This document shows, piece by piece, positions 22,712 to 35,238 of a DNA stretch of 64,000 nt (within the stretch, counting starts at the first letter, position 1; each line of letters starts with the position of its first letter). Origin of the DNA: Haematobia irritans (lineage: Eukaryota > Arthropoda > Insecta > Diptera > Muscidae); NCBI RefSeq assembly GCF_050003625.1, contig NC_134398.1:79082003-79146002 (forward strand), read 5' to 3'. Under the pieces are notes generated by a model. The model was not told the origin of the DNA. It saw nothing but the letters and a program-made list of their open reading frames with translations, and did no database searches. The position numbers and the translations under genes were made by a program.

Positions 22712-25629
22712 TGAAGTCAGATCATCGCTATATCAGTTTCAAATTTGATGTTCATACCACCAAGACCATATTTCCGCCAAATGTTAGGAAAGCTGACTGG
22801 AATAGGTATAGGGAATCGTTCAATATGATGATACCGGAAATACCAGAGACAAATATGAGCACTGTGCAAGTTATCGAACACGCAGTGGAGAGGATTACTA
22901 AGGCCTTCAACATTTCACTGGAAGCTGCATGCCCTAAAGGGAAGCCAAGGGGGAAAAATCGACCACCATGGTGGTCTACGGAGTTAGGTAATATGAGGAA
23001 ATCGTGCAGGAAGCTCTTTAACAAAGCAAAGTCCACCAGAGCTCCTGTGGATTGGGACGCTTACAAGAAGAATCTGAGAGGATACAAGCGAGAACTGAGA
23101 AAGGCTCAGCATAACTCTTGGAATGATTACTGCAGCAGTATTGAGAATACGTCCGAGGCTTCCAGACTACGGAAGGTTCTAGCATCCACCAACACCGCTC
23201 CAGGTTTTATTAAAACATCGGAGGGCAATTGGACAACGTCCAGTGAGGAGACGCTGGAGGTACTATTGGACACACATTTTCCTGGAAATCAGACGGTTGA
23301 ACCATGTACTGGCGGTGCCACAGTTGCTCAGCGGTCGTTTCCTGTCGAGGAAATTGTATCGGAAACTAGAATAAGATGGGCGCTAAATAGCTTTGGACCA
23401 TTCAAATCCCCTGGACCTGATGGAATAACTCCGGCGGAGTTACAAGCTGTAACTGACAAAATTATCCCCTGGTTGTCGGTGATATATAAAGGATGTATCA
23501 ACTTATCATATATCCCAGGAAAGTGGAGGGAAACAAAAGTCGTTTTCATACCTAAAGCGGGAAAAGCCTCTCACTCGAGGGCGAAGGATTTCCGACCAAT
23601 CAGCTTATCCTCATTCCTACTTAAGACTCTGGAGAGGATGATAGATATTTATCTTAGAACTAGCATCGATTCAAGTTTGTTCTCGAAACGACAGCATGTA
23701 TACTCGAAGGCAGGTCTACTGAGACTGCACTACATGAACTAGTCAGCTTTATTGAAAGCTCACTATCTGTCAAAGAATACACAATCGTGGCGTCTCTAGA
23801 CATCGGGGGGGCGTTCAATAATGTCCATCCGAGCTCTATATTAAATGGACTGACAACTCTGAATGTTGATCCATGTATACTCAGGCTGTTAGACGAACTG
23901 CTAATGAAGAGACGTATTTCAGCCGCACTAGGACAAGCAAACATACAAAGGTATGTGAACAGAGGCACTCCCCAAGGAGGAGTTCTATCACCTCTTCTTT
24001 GGAATGTTGCTATAAATAGCCTTATGGTTACTCTAGAAAAAGAAAGGATAAAAGTGGTGGCATACGCAGATGATGTAGCTCTGGCAGTCAGGGGAAAATT
24101 CCCATCCACAATCAGAGATATTGTTCAGAGGGCCCTCCGGATGACTGAGAAATGGGCGAAATACAATGGTCTTGGAGTAAATCCTGCAAAGACAGAATTA
24201 GTCATGTACTGCAAAGATCGCAAAACTCCCACGGTTAGGCCTATTTCCTTAGGGGGTATTGAAATTCCCTTTGGTGATTGTGCAAAATACCTTGGCGTTA
24301 TTTTGGACAGGAAGCTGAACTTTAAACTTAATATTGAAGAAAGGGCGAGGAAGGCAACTGTAGCTTTGTACTCGTGCAAAAAGGCAGTAGGAAAAAAAGT
24401 GGGGACTAAAACCAAAAATTGTGCATTGGCTATACACGGCAGTGGTTAGACCTATAATGCTATATGGTGTTGTAGTCTGGTGTTGTTTGTGTATTTCAGG
24501 CGCATTCAGCAAGACAGGAACAAATTCCCTTAATGTCATGCTGCATCTATTGCCTTTAGACATTTTGGCCAAACAGTCAGCTGCAACAACAGCTGTGCGG
24601 TTGCGCGAACTATCGCTGTGGTCGGAAAAAGGTTACGGTCACAGTTCTGTCCTCAAAATAATGCCAGATGTGCCTAACGTAGTGGATTACACTTTTGTGA
24701 GTCCACTTTTCGACAAAAAGTTTGAGACTCTAATCCCCAACAGTGAGGCGTGGTGCACACAGACCCCGGGGAATAAAGAATATATAGATTTCTACACTGA
24801 TGGCTCCAAATTGGATGGGCAAGTGGGTTTCGGAGTATATTCTAATAATCTGGAACTTCGAATAGCGAAAAGATTACCTAATCACTGTAGTGTTTTTCAG
24901 GCTGAAATATTAGCAATAAGAGAGGTGGCGAATTGGCTGAGAAGTAATGTTCCAAAAAATGTGGGCATTAATATATACTCAGACAGTCAACCTGCAATAA
25001 AATCCTTGGACTCTGTGTTCCTCAACACGAAAACGGCCATCGACTGCCGCAAATCTCTCAATGAGATGGCTGAGCAGTACAATATTCACCTAATATGGGT
25101 GGCTGGCCATAGGAACATACCGGGGAACTGCGAAGCGGATGAGTTGGCAAGGCTAGGGACTACCTTACCAGGGGAACTAGAATTTGTTGGTATGCCCCTA
25201 GCTACCTGCAAGCTCATGCTGCGTGAGAAGGCTGTTATGATGGCAAATGTTCGATGGGAGAATTGCACGGTTTGTAACGACACCAAGCAAATATGGCCCC
25301 ATTTCAACTTAAACCGCACTCTAGATATGCTAATGTTCTCGAGACGTCAGATATCACTCCTGATATCTGCTATAACGGGTCGCTGCCTGATAGGCGATTT
25401 TGCAAAAACTATTGGCGCGAAGTATAATGACTATTGTATGAGCTGTCATGATGCGGAGGAAAAAGAATCCATTAAACACCTCTTGTGTGAGTGTCCTGCA
25501 TTTTGTGTAAAGCACAAGCAACTTTTAGGAGCATTTAGCTTCAGATTACTGGCGGATCTGGAAAACGTTAACTTAAGCAGTCTGCTAATGTTTTTGGAAC
25601 AATCTGGTTGGTTCAACAAAGAAAAATAA
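22712..25629 (+). pseudogene. LOA-like ORF2 remnant: RT and RNase H, endonuclease deleted
   Basis: The frame 22711-23742 is longer and cleaner than in copy 1: SDHRYISFKFDVHT, the N-terminal linker, then SPGPDGITPAELQ and 'KVVFIPKAGKASHSRAKDFRPISLSSFLLKTLERM' (RT fingers). A 1-nt loss near 23711 then breaks it. RT motif A to AYADDVALA continues at 23787-24449, and an extra A in the run 24392-24398 shifts frame again. Thumb, RNase H (YTDGS, AEILAI, YSDSQPAI, GHRNIPGN) and the Cys/His motif follow at 24421-25629. The two frameshifts are identical to those in copy 1. About 48 bp of the thumb (after YGVVVW) is deleted in frame. Confidence 0.83.
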
Positions 25630-25762
25630 TCAAGAAGGTTCAGCGGTTAAAACTAGAAGTGCCCATATGTAATAGGTACTTTTAGTTAATGTGGTATCAC
25701 AATGGACTGAATAGTCTAAGTGAGCCTGAATCTTAATCGGGCTGCCACTTTAACCTAACCTA

Positions 25763-26130
25763 ATATGCTTTTCATGTCAATTACCATTTGGCGACAATTT
25801 CAATAGAATTTTGTTTGTGGTATACTCGTAAGGCAAATAGTTGAAGCAAAAAAATATATCTTTGAAAACATTTCAATTATTAGACTATTTATAACCATCA
25901 ATTCAAATCAATTTCCTTTCTTTAAATGCACTTTGAATTAATGAACTCTAACTTTGTAAATAACCCTCGAATATTCATACTAAACTTATTTCGCGACCCT
26001 CATATTTGTTTACAACATTTGATAAAATGTTCAAAATAACTTGACGTTATATAGCACGAACAATGTTCCTTGTAACATTGAATAAAGTTCACAAAACAAC
26101 ATGTTCTTGATATCGAATGTTTTTTTTGCA
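25763..26130. other. AT-rich duplicated flank, no gene
   Basis: Near-exact copy of 7208-7574. Confidence 0.5.
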
Positions 26131-27375
26131 AAATAGGTCAGATCGTCATGGTTGAGGAGGATAACTTTATCGAGGCATTAGAGAGAATAATGTCTGATAC
26201 AGAAATATTCAGGCAGGTGAAAAGATTGGGAGCAGGGAAAAGGAGAGCTGCGATTTCATATGGATTTGGCTAATGCCATTGTAGACATTTTTGCTAATAT
26301 TCAGCAAATATATCTTGGCAGACGGATCATCTGATTCCCCGGAGCAATTCAAACTTATAGATTCGCCAGAGATCGGTGCAAGAATACGTGAACTTAATAA
26401 CAAGAAAAGCTGCGAAGAAGATGGCATCCCAATTGCGTCCTACGAAAAATCGACCGGACAATATGGAAATCCTTGGCCATTGTATTTAATTAGTGTATAA
26501 ACCTCTCCTATTTTCCTAACTCATGGAGAGATAAAAAAAATCCCAATTCTGAATCCTGGTAAGGACCCTACACTTCCATCCAATTATCGATCTATTTCAC
26601 TATTACCGGCAATTTTAAAGTTCTTTGAAATTCTAATACTGGCAAGGCTAGAAGAACAGATTGCGGAAAACGCATGCACTTCCCACCTTTATGCATAAAG
26701 TGATACACCGAGTGAACGCTCGTAGCCCGACAATAGCGGTAAGCCTAGACTTTGAAAAGGCTTTTGACACAGTCTGGAAAGAAGGAATTATCAGAAAGAT
26801 GCGGGAAAAATATGGCTTCAATTATCGCACGTGTACCATGATGACCAACTATCTTCACGGTGTCCGTTGGCGTCTCTAGATTAGAACGGAATCAGGTGTA
26901 TGCTGGGTTCCCGCAAGGATCTGTCCTTGGGCCTGTTGTCTTCAACTTAGGTTAGGTAGGGGCAGCTCACTTAGACTATTCTGTCCATTGTGATACCATA
27001 GTGGTTAACTTCTCTTTTATCATAACGGCGTTCCACATTGCAGTGAAACCACTTAGAGAAGCTTTGAAACTCTCAGATATGTCACCAGCATTACTGAGGT
27101 GGGATAATCCACCGCTGAAAAACTTTTTGGTGTTCGGTCGAAGCAGGAATCGAACCCACGACATTGTGTATACAAGGCGGACATGCTAAACATTGCACCA
27201 GCCACCGTAGTGCAATGGTTAGCATGCCCGCCTGATGACGTACAATTATATTCCTCATGTCACCTGGATTCTTTAGAAAACTGTGTGTCAAATATCAATA
27301 AAAATTTTTCTAGAATTTAATATTGGGCTTCAAGTAACGGTCCAAGTGAGCCTGATGCATTCGGATTTAAAAGAA
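26131..27375 (+). pseudogene. Jockey-like LINE RT fragment, duplicate copy, cut by a SINE
   Basis: Near-identical duplicate of 7575-8820 (offset 18555-18556). It has the same motif A (SLDFEKAFDTVW), motif B (FPQGSVLGP), SINE interruption and resumed DDVQLYSS, so the SINE was present before duplication. Confidence 0.75.
26946..27201 (-). mobile_element. tRNA-derived SINE with LOA-like tail, duplicate copy
   Basis: Duplicate of the SINE at 8391-8646, with the same B box (GGGTTCGATTCC on the minus strand) and the CCTACCTAACCTAAG tail. Confidence 0.75.
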
Positions 27376-28385
27376 ATGGGAAATAAAAATCAAATCAAAT
27401 ATTAATCGTGGTCCGTCAGTGAAGTTCGCGGCTAACATCAGCGACAACAAAATATACCCAGTGACCCAAATAATTAACTTGCCAACAAGAGTGTGGCACA
27501 GCTGGTAAGTACAGTGGACAATGAAATTACTAGAAGGTGCCGTGTGACATACCGATAACGGGTATTCGAAAGAGTACAGGCAAGAAATCGGTTAGTGAGG
27601 AAAGTGATTACGAATGAAGTACCAAGTGTATTGTCACATGCCCCTTCGCGCTTTAAAAATCTGGGTTATATTACATTTTCAAGTGTTTTATCACAAGTCC
27701 ATTCTGCCATGTGTGTTGTAGTATGCCACTTGGCGTGATTCCGTTACGTGAGCCTTGCTAAATCATCCGACCAAGAGTGTTGTCGCAAGCCACTTGACGT
27801 GATCCCGTTCTGCCAAGTGTGTTGTGGTATGCCACTTGCCGTTATCGCGGTTGTTCACCAATGTGGTATCACAATGGACTGAATAGTTTAAAGCTACGGT
27901 CAGACTAGTCAAATATTTGATCAAAACTGTCAAATATTTCTTTGCCATAGTCTGACCAACAAACTTTTGTTTGAAGCAAACAACAAAACAGCTGATTTTC
28001 GGCAAAGAAAGATGTTTGCCATCAAATAAATATTTACACTGTTTGATCATAGTGTGACCACCATATGGCAAATATTTGCGCCACATTCCGTCAAAAATTT
28101 TTTGATCTTGCAAAAATTTTGCAAGAGCAAACACGGTCAAACAAAAATATAAGTTGTTTTATTTTAATGGAAAAGATGCATGTTTTTGATAAAAGATTAA
28201 TGGTTATGCTCTATATGTGGAAGGCAGCGATTCGTGGATTCAATCCCATATGGGTAAAATGTGGGTGATAGGAGTATTTATGTGAATATTTGACGGTTAT
28301 TTGATATAGGAGATTTGATTGAAATTTTGTACGTCCTGGAGCAGATTTTATTTAAGGTGTTTACGTGACACAAAATTGTTGTTAC

Positions 28386-31284
28386 CAGCGTTGCCAATTT
28401 AGCTTTTTTCCCGCTATATTTGGCTTTTTTTTGAAGACGTTTAGCGGGAAAAAAATGCATTTAGCTTTTTTTCTGGCTTTTTTTCATGACCCTTTTAGCT
28501 ATTTTTGGCTTTTTATACCCTTCACCACTACTGTGGTACAGGGTATAATAAGTTTGTGCATTTGTATGTAACGGCAAGAAGGAGTAATCATAGACCAACC
28601 TTTTAGTACACGGATCGGCTTAGAATTAAATTCTGAGTCGATTTAGCGATGTCCGTCTGTCTGTCTGTCCGTCTGTCTGTCTGTCTGTCTGTTGATGTAT
28701 TTTTGTGTGCAAAGTACAGCTCGCAGTTTTAGTCCGATTGTCCTAAAATTTGGTATAGGGTCCTGTTTCGGCTCAAAGACGATCCCTATTGATTTTGGAA
28801 AAAATTGGTTCAGATTTAGATATAGCTGCCATATATATTTTTCACCGATCTGGTCATAATTGGCGTGTATATCAACCGATCTTCCTCAAATTCCGTACAT
28901 CCGAATATTTTATGAGTCTCGAAAAACTTGCAAAATATCAGCCAAATCGGTTCAGATTTAGATATAGCTCCCATATATAGCTTTCGCCCAATTTACACTC
29001 TTTTGCCCACAGAGGCCAATTTTTTGCTCCGATTTAGTTGAAATTTTGCACAGGGAGTAGAATTAGCGTTGTAACTATGCGTGCCAAATTTGCTTGAAAT
29101 CGGTTCAGATTTGGATATATCTCCCATATAAAGCTTTCGCCCGATTTACACTCATATGACCACAGAGGCCAATTTTTAACTCCGATTTAGTTGAAATTTT
29201 GCACAGGGAGTAGAATTAGCATTGTAACTATGCGTGTCAAATTTGGTTGAAATCGGTTCAGATTTAGATATAGCTCCCATATATATGTTTTTCTGATTTC
29301 GACAAAAATGGTCAAAATACCAACATTTTCCTTGTAAAATCGCCACTGCTTAGTCGAAAAGTTGTAAAAATGAATCTAATTTTCCTAAACTTCTAATACA
29401 TATATATAGAGCGATAAATCATAAATAAAGTTTTTCGAAGTTTCCTTAAAATTGCTTCAGATTTAAACGTTTCCCATATATTTTTACTAACATTGTGTTC
29501 CACCCTAGTGCATTAGCCGACTTAAATTGTGAGTCTATAGATTTTGTAGAAGTCTATCAAATTCTTCCTGATCGAGTGATATTTAAATGTATGTAGTTGG
29601 GACAGACCTTTATATATAGCCCCCAACACATTTGACGGATGTGATATGGTATCGAAAATTTAGATCTACAAAGTGGCGCAGGGTATAATATAGTCGGCCC
29701 CGCCCGACTTTAGACTTTCCTTACTGGTTTTTTACTAACATTGTGTTCCACCCTAGTGCATTAGCCGACTTAAATTTTGAGTCTACAGATTTTGTAGAAG
29801 TCTATCAAATTCTTCCAGATCTAGTGATATTTAAATGTATGTATTTGGGACAAACCTTTATATATAGCCCCCAACACATTTGACGGATGTGATATGGTAT
29901 CGAAAATTTAGATCTACAAAGTGGTGCAGGGTATAATATAGTCGGCCCCGCCCGACTTTAGACTTTCCTTACTGGTTTATTTTCGACATGTTCCTATTGA
30001 AATATGGATAAAACTTCGTTTTTATCTAAGTCTTGCTGCCAGAACAAGGGTTTCCATATATTTCAAAGCTCAATTGAAGCCTTAATAATTATTCCAGCCA
30101 TTATGCGGGCATTTTTGCAGCAAATACACCTTGTTGTAAAGTTTTTTCCTCGTATTCATAAAAGTTATCGTAAACTTTAAATCTACTATTACCATACAAA
30201 TTCCTTATATAAACTGTCAGTAAATTATTAGGAATAATAGCATTTGACTCGTTATCCTTTTTATATTATTTTAATACGTATTCTAAAGTTATTATTATAT
30301 TACTAAATTAAAATAGTAGATGTGAATTGCTTTGTACACTGAAAAAATATTGTCATGAGGCCAAAGATTTCATGTCTTTAAAATACGAACGCGAATTTTG
30401 GTAATAATAGCATTTGTGAATTTCTCTTTTATAAACAGTTTTCCTTGTCCAAAAGCCGATAAAGTCGTTTTGTCCTTCTAGTTAAGTGATTCAACTTAAA
30501 AATGGGTATCTTTTCATGAAATAAGGCTAGGGTCAATTCTAAGAAATTCTTAAAATTAATTAAATAGTCTTTAAATTTGTGGAGTTTTTGTATCTTGACC
30601 ACAAACCAAAATAGCGTTCAACATTTTATTTTAAAAACGTATACATACACAGAATAATTTCTACTTAAAGTCGAGTCTGAATTTGGAAGTTTAAGTTGTC
30701 GTTAGCACGTTTTTAAAGCACTGTGATAGCTCATGAAGAAAAAGCTGAAAAAACGAATAAATTCAAATTTTACTCTGAAACAATACCAAAATAATTAGTG
30801 TACAAAATCTTTGGAACCGAACATAGAAATAATTAAGGAAATAAAGTTTTGAATGTGGTATTATTTTTTTTAACATCAAAAAAATGCAATAAAAATTCGT
30901 AGTGATAGGATCAAAACAAATCTGCTATTTATTAATGGAATGGATTTACATTTACGAAAATTGGACAATAGGTTTGTATGGGAAATTTTCGAATAAAAGT
31001 TATTCAGTATAAACTTGCAAGACAGTTAGAATGGGTTTTAAATAATATGACATAGATTTTCTTACAGTCTCACAGAAATGGAAATAAAATGAATACAATT
31101 AAAATAATATGCATTTTAAGTGAAATAAAGCCTTTAAGTTTGTTAAATTTTAATCAAAAATGTGACTTTTGATACCAAAAATTTTAGCTTTTTTTCTAGC
31201 TATTTTTTTAACATTTTTTAGCTTTTTTGGCTAGTTTTTTGGACAAATCTAGCGGTTTTTGGTGAAACAATTCTGGCAACGCTG
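28386..31284. mobile_element. hAT-type element 2, nested in P
   Basis: Ends CAGCGTTGCCA and TGGCAACGCTG with a perfect 8-bp target duplication GTTGTTAC (28378-28385 and 31285-31292). The subterminal regions repeat TTTAGCTTTTTT/GGCTTTTTTT. The interior is related to hAT MITE 1 and non-coding. A mini-me repeat (28513-29978) is inserted in it. Confidence 0.93.
28513..29978 (+). mobile_element. mini-me-type repeat C with GTCY array, nested in the hAT element
   Basis: Starts TATACCCTTCACCACTACTG. The core GAGTCGATTTAGCGATGTCC is followed by (GTCY)n at 28649-28692. Then come 153-bp tandem units (CGGTTCAGATTT at 28948, 29101 and 29254), ending GGCCCCGCCCGACTTTAGAC. The terminal 248 bp is duplicated in tandem (29483-29730 and 29731-29978, nearly identical). 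Non-coding. Confidence 0.85.
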
Positions 31285-31479
31285 GTTGTTACCTACGTAA
31301 ATTGTGCTTATGGCAACAGCTTGAGTGTGTGTGATTAAAGGTCATGCGTGAGCGTGAGTCACGCAAATAATTTATTTGTTAGTGTGCGTGAGTAATAAAG
31401 AAATGCACTCACGCTTACCAATTGAATTCGCTTACAATTTTAGCCACACATATGAAAGCTTAGTAACAATCTCGATTTC

Positions 31480-32075
31480 AATGCTCGTTTCTCATTTGCT
31501 TTTCGCTGTAAGGAAGTGTATTTGGAAGTATATACTTTTTGTGATAAACGTTTGTTCTTTTCCAGGATGTAAAAACAATTTCATAAAAACAAACTAAAAA
31601 AAACATTATTTTCTTGCTAATTGCATTTTCCCTCACATCTTTCTCACTTCCACGAGGGTTTTTAGTTCTTAACACCTTTTCCTGTAATACCAACAATGTA
31701 GAAGAAATTATACGATTTTATTAATTTTTAAAATTTTTTTTTACCTTTCGCCTGGACGGAGAATCGAACCGCGGACCATGCACTTTGTAAGCCAACATAC
31801 TAACGTGGGTTCGATCCCTGCTTCGACCAAAGTTTTTTTTTGTTTGTTTTTTTTACATATATTCCAGATATGTTCGAAAGATTCCGAAAAAATGTTCTAC
31901 ATTACATTGTAGTATATTAAATTTTGAACTGTAAAATGTGTCTTATTAAAGACCTAAAGTCAGAAAAGAACAGTGTTTGATATAAACGAAGTAGACTGTG
32001 TTGTTGTTTCAAAAATAACTTTTGTTATTGAAAAAATAAAAATTTTGTAACAAACGAATTTTTTTGGTGATAAAA
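31480..32075. mobile_element. Twin tRNA-like repeat, copy 1
   Basis: Left arm 31480-31746, then a tRNA-like module on the minus strand (31747-31802; GGTTCGATTCTC B box in complement), then immediately a partial tRNA-like module on the plus strand (31805-31831, GGGTTCGATCCCTGC), then a right arm to about 32075. The left arm matches 38190-38457; the right arm matches the complement of 50880-51065. The centre is shortened compared with the other copies. Confidence 0.7.
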
Positions 32076-32164
32076 GTTTAAAATTTTCGAAGCAATTCAA
32101 AAAACTCTAACAAAAGAAAAACGTTTTCGGTACACGTTTTCCAAACGTTTTTTTCTTTGCGTGT

Positions 32165-32509
32165 ATATGCTTCAAATTTTGGGGAAGGAATACAATTAAT
32201 AGAAGTGTGATAAATTTGACTGAAATCGATTCAGATTTATATATACCACTCATATCTTTCGCCCGATTTAGATTCATATGACCACTGGAGGTCAAAATTT
32301 TACTCCGAGTTAAGTGTCATTTTGGTCAGATAGTGGAATTAGCATTCAAGGTATGCATGCCAAATTTGGCCAAAATCGGTTGATATTTAGATACAGCTTC
32401 CATATATATCTTTTGTCCCATTTACGCTCTTATAACTACGGAGGCAAAAGTTTTACTCCGATGTACGAAATTGACATTCTGACAATGTGTTCGGATTTAG
32501 ATATAGCTC

Positions 32510-32546
<37 letters not shown>

Positions 32547-33020
32547 GATTCATGTGTCCACGGAGCCAAAGTATATCTCCGAAACTTTAAAAATTTTGCA
32601 CAGAGAGTACAATTATCATGTGTGCTAAATTTGGTCATAATCAGTTCAGATTGAAATATTGCTCCCATATATATGATATTGCATTGGGGGAAATATGGCT
32701 AGAATACCCACATCTTACCTCCGAGATTCAACGAGATTGAGTGCATTTTTTAGAGATATTTTACGTGGAGAGAATATTTAATATTATATTTAAGTGTCTC
32801 GAATTTCATCCAAATCGGTTTAGATTTAGATAAAGACCCAATATATATGTTCTTCAAATAAGACCAAAATACTACGATTTTCCTTGTAAAATCACCACAA
32901 GAATGACTCAAAATTTCCTATATCTCTAATATATATGTATCGACCGATAAATCATAAATGCACTTTTACGAAATTGCATAAAAATGCTTTGTTTTCTAAC
33001 ATTGTGCTCCGCCCCAAGGC
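32165..33020 (+). mobile_element. mini-me-type repeat D, fragment with (TA)n
   Basis: Body units with GATTCAGATTTATATATACC and GCTCCCATATATAT, without head or GTCY array. A TA microsatellite of about 16 units at 32512-32544 has grown out of the CCCATATATAT word. Confidence 0.7.
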
Positions 33021-34148
33021 ATTAGCTAAAGCTTTTTCATAAATGAAATATTTTTTATTGGAATAAAGTATTTATTTAATTTCATTGTAATTTTTCTTAA
33101 TGTACACTTGGATATCGATATTTTAATTAGTTCCGCCTTATTCCCCATTAACTAGCTTTATTTACAAAAACAATAGAAAAGGAAGATTGGAAAATGGGCG
33201 ACGTCATACCAAAAGTTGCATTTACGGTGTTCGATACATACACGTTCGTTCATTTTTAATTTGCAATATTTTTTGTTAAAAACTCACAAATGATGTTAAA
33301 TTTTGTGTAAGTAATAATGAGAAACTTTTGACCGATTGTTCTACGTCATTCCCTGATATAAATTTCTTGTTATTCTTAGTTTAATTTGTGGAACAAAAAA
33401 TCATAAACGACACGTTTGCATCGAACGCCGTCAATGGTTTGATACCCTCTGCTGCCATTTTCCCATCTTCATCTTCCATTGTTTTTGTTTATTTATGTCA
33501 CATCAGTGTTCAAAAACATTTGGTCAAACAAAATTATCCATTTTGATGGTTTGATCAAACTTTTGTTGCAAGAAAATATTTGCCATAGTGTGAACACAGG
33601 TCAAACATGTTTTCCCTAACTTTTATTTGAACGTGTTTGATCAAATAAAAACTGTCAAATATTTGAACGCAGTGTGACCGCAAATAAAACTTTGTGTCAA
33701 ACAGGTTCTATTTGAAACATATTCGATCAAACACATTCGTGTCAAATATTTGACTAGTCTGATCGTAGCTTAAGTGAGCCTGATACATCGGGCTGCCACC
33801 TAACCTAACCAATCGCGGTTGTTAAATTACTCTTCCAAGTGTATGCCACTTGCGTCTCATCATTGCGTAAACACCGTTACATCATTCTTGCAAGTGTGTT
33901 GTCGTGAGCCGCGCACAAACTTACGTGTTGTTGAAAGCCGGAAGTTCCGTTAATCCTTATTAACCTATTTTGTACCGTATGCAAACCCGTATGTAAACCC
34001 GCTACTTCAAGTTTTCCAAGTGTGTTATCGTTCTCCACTTGCGGGAACTGCGACTCAGCTTATGTGTTGTCGAAAGCCGTAATTTTTAGTGTTTAGTCGA
34101 AACTGAGAATGAACTCATGTCCATTTATGTACAAGGCGGGGATGCTTA

Positions 34149-35238
34149 CACAAAGAGAAGAAACATGATTGTCACAGTCATATTCGAAGAGCAAAATAAT
34201 ATGATAGGAGCTATTTTTGCGGCGACCATGTAACATTTTCACCTGCAACCATGTTGGCTCAGTGAACGTAGTTCTAAGAAAAATAAAATTGTCCTTATTG
34301 TTATTATATTGATGAAAAGAATTTTGTTCGAATCAAAAGACAATGGTCACGATCTAAAATGTTATTGTATTCGTCAAAAATGTTTTTCTTCCAGTTAAAA
34401 GAACATGGTCACAACCTAAAATGTTTTGATCTTTATGAAAAAACTTTTTTCGTCGTCGAAAAAAGGACGCCGCTTGAGAAAAGAAAACACAAAATTATCT
34501 TTATTTATTTGTTTTTATTTATTTATGAAATAATTCATTGTTTATTTGTATTTATACTGTCGTGCAAGCAAACATCACATATTTTTACACACTCTATTTT
34601 GGTTCAATTTCAACAATAAGTAATCATTTCATATTTACTTCGTGCCCATCAAATGTACAAACGCAGACATCATGTAACTGCAAATAAAAACAAATGATAC
34701 CATGCAGCAAAACGCAGAACAAAAAACAGGTACATTTTTTTTCAATTACACTTCACTTTTTTGTGTTCACATAAAACCACGTGCTGAATACATAAATTAA
34801 CACAAACACAGTACATTGCACCCAACATTCAAAACACTACTGACGCCAAAATGAAAATCGTGTGCACCTGCTCAATGTTTTTATAAAATTCTTTTCACTG
34901 CAAAAAAGTTAGAAAATGAAATGGTCATGTAATGGTTCTAGACATGTCTATACGTAACCTATAAATATACTTTTTTTCCTACAAAAAAATCGAAAAATTT
35001 AATGGTCAGGTACATGATTTTCCCGACCATAATGGTCTCAAATTCTATCATTTAAATAATAGAACATATTTGCGACATTTGAGAACCATTTAAATGTTTA
35101 TTGCCAGCATATATTTTTCTCTGCTCGAAAATTATTTTTACACAGACAAAATACATGGTTTTCGCGACAATTACATGCTCTAGATAATCATTAAATTGAC
35201 GCGGCAACCATGTTCAAACATGTTGTTTTCTTTGCGTG
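34149..35238. mobile_element. Element M, copy 2
   Basis: Ends CACAAAGAGAAGAAACATG and CTTTGCGTG, with TA at 34147-34148 and 35239-35240. Same order of internal blocks as copy 1. Confidence 0.85.

Larger units (their letters stand above)
21833..25762 (+). mobile_element. LOA-clade-like LINE, copy 2 (internally deleted)
   Basis: Same 5' leader and 3' tail as copy 1, but about 1.1 kb is missing between 22711 and 22712 (the end of ORF1 and all of the endonuclease), and about 48 bp is missing near 24483. Against copy 1, ORF1 differs at about 1-2% of sites, the stretch 22.75-23.6 kb at roughly 5-10%, and from about 23.6 kb through the 3' flank at well below 1%. The last part belongs to the segmental duplication. 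Confidence 0.88.
27891..33770. mobile_element. TIR element P, complete but heavily invaded
   Basis: Starts AAGCTACGGTCAGACTAG and ends CTAGTCTGATCGTAGCT, inverted repeats of about 30 bp that continue into TCAAATATTTGA. It is flanked by TA (27889-27890, 33771-33772; TTAA is also possible). Own sequence remains at 27891-28377, 31293-31480 and about 33030-33770. Words such as TTTGATCAAA and CAAATATTTGCCA recur throughout. No transposase was seen; superfamily unknown. Confidence 0.72.
27856..33811 (+). mobile_element. LINE-tail fragment (LOA-like), split by element P
   Basis: Only about 70 bp of LINE/SINE tail: GTGGTATCACAATGGACTGA before the break, AGTGAGCCTGATACATCGGG...CCTAACCTAACC after it. 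The 12-bp target duplication on either side shows an independent, strongly 5'-truncated insertion. Confidence 0.8.
27475..34095 (+). repeat. Decayed satellite-like array, split by a nested insertion
   Basis: The CAAGTGTGTTGT/TGCCACTTG array runs 27475-27855 and resumes at 33812-34095. Everything between is a stack of insertions, starting with a LINE tail flanked by the duplicated 12-mer ATCGCGGTTGTT (27844-27855 and 33812-33823). Confidence 0.75.
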
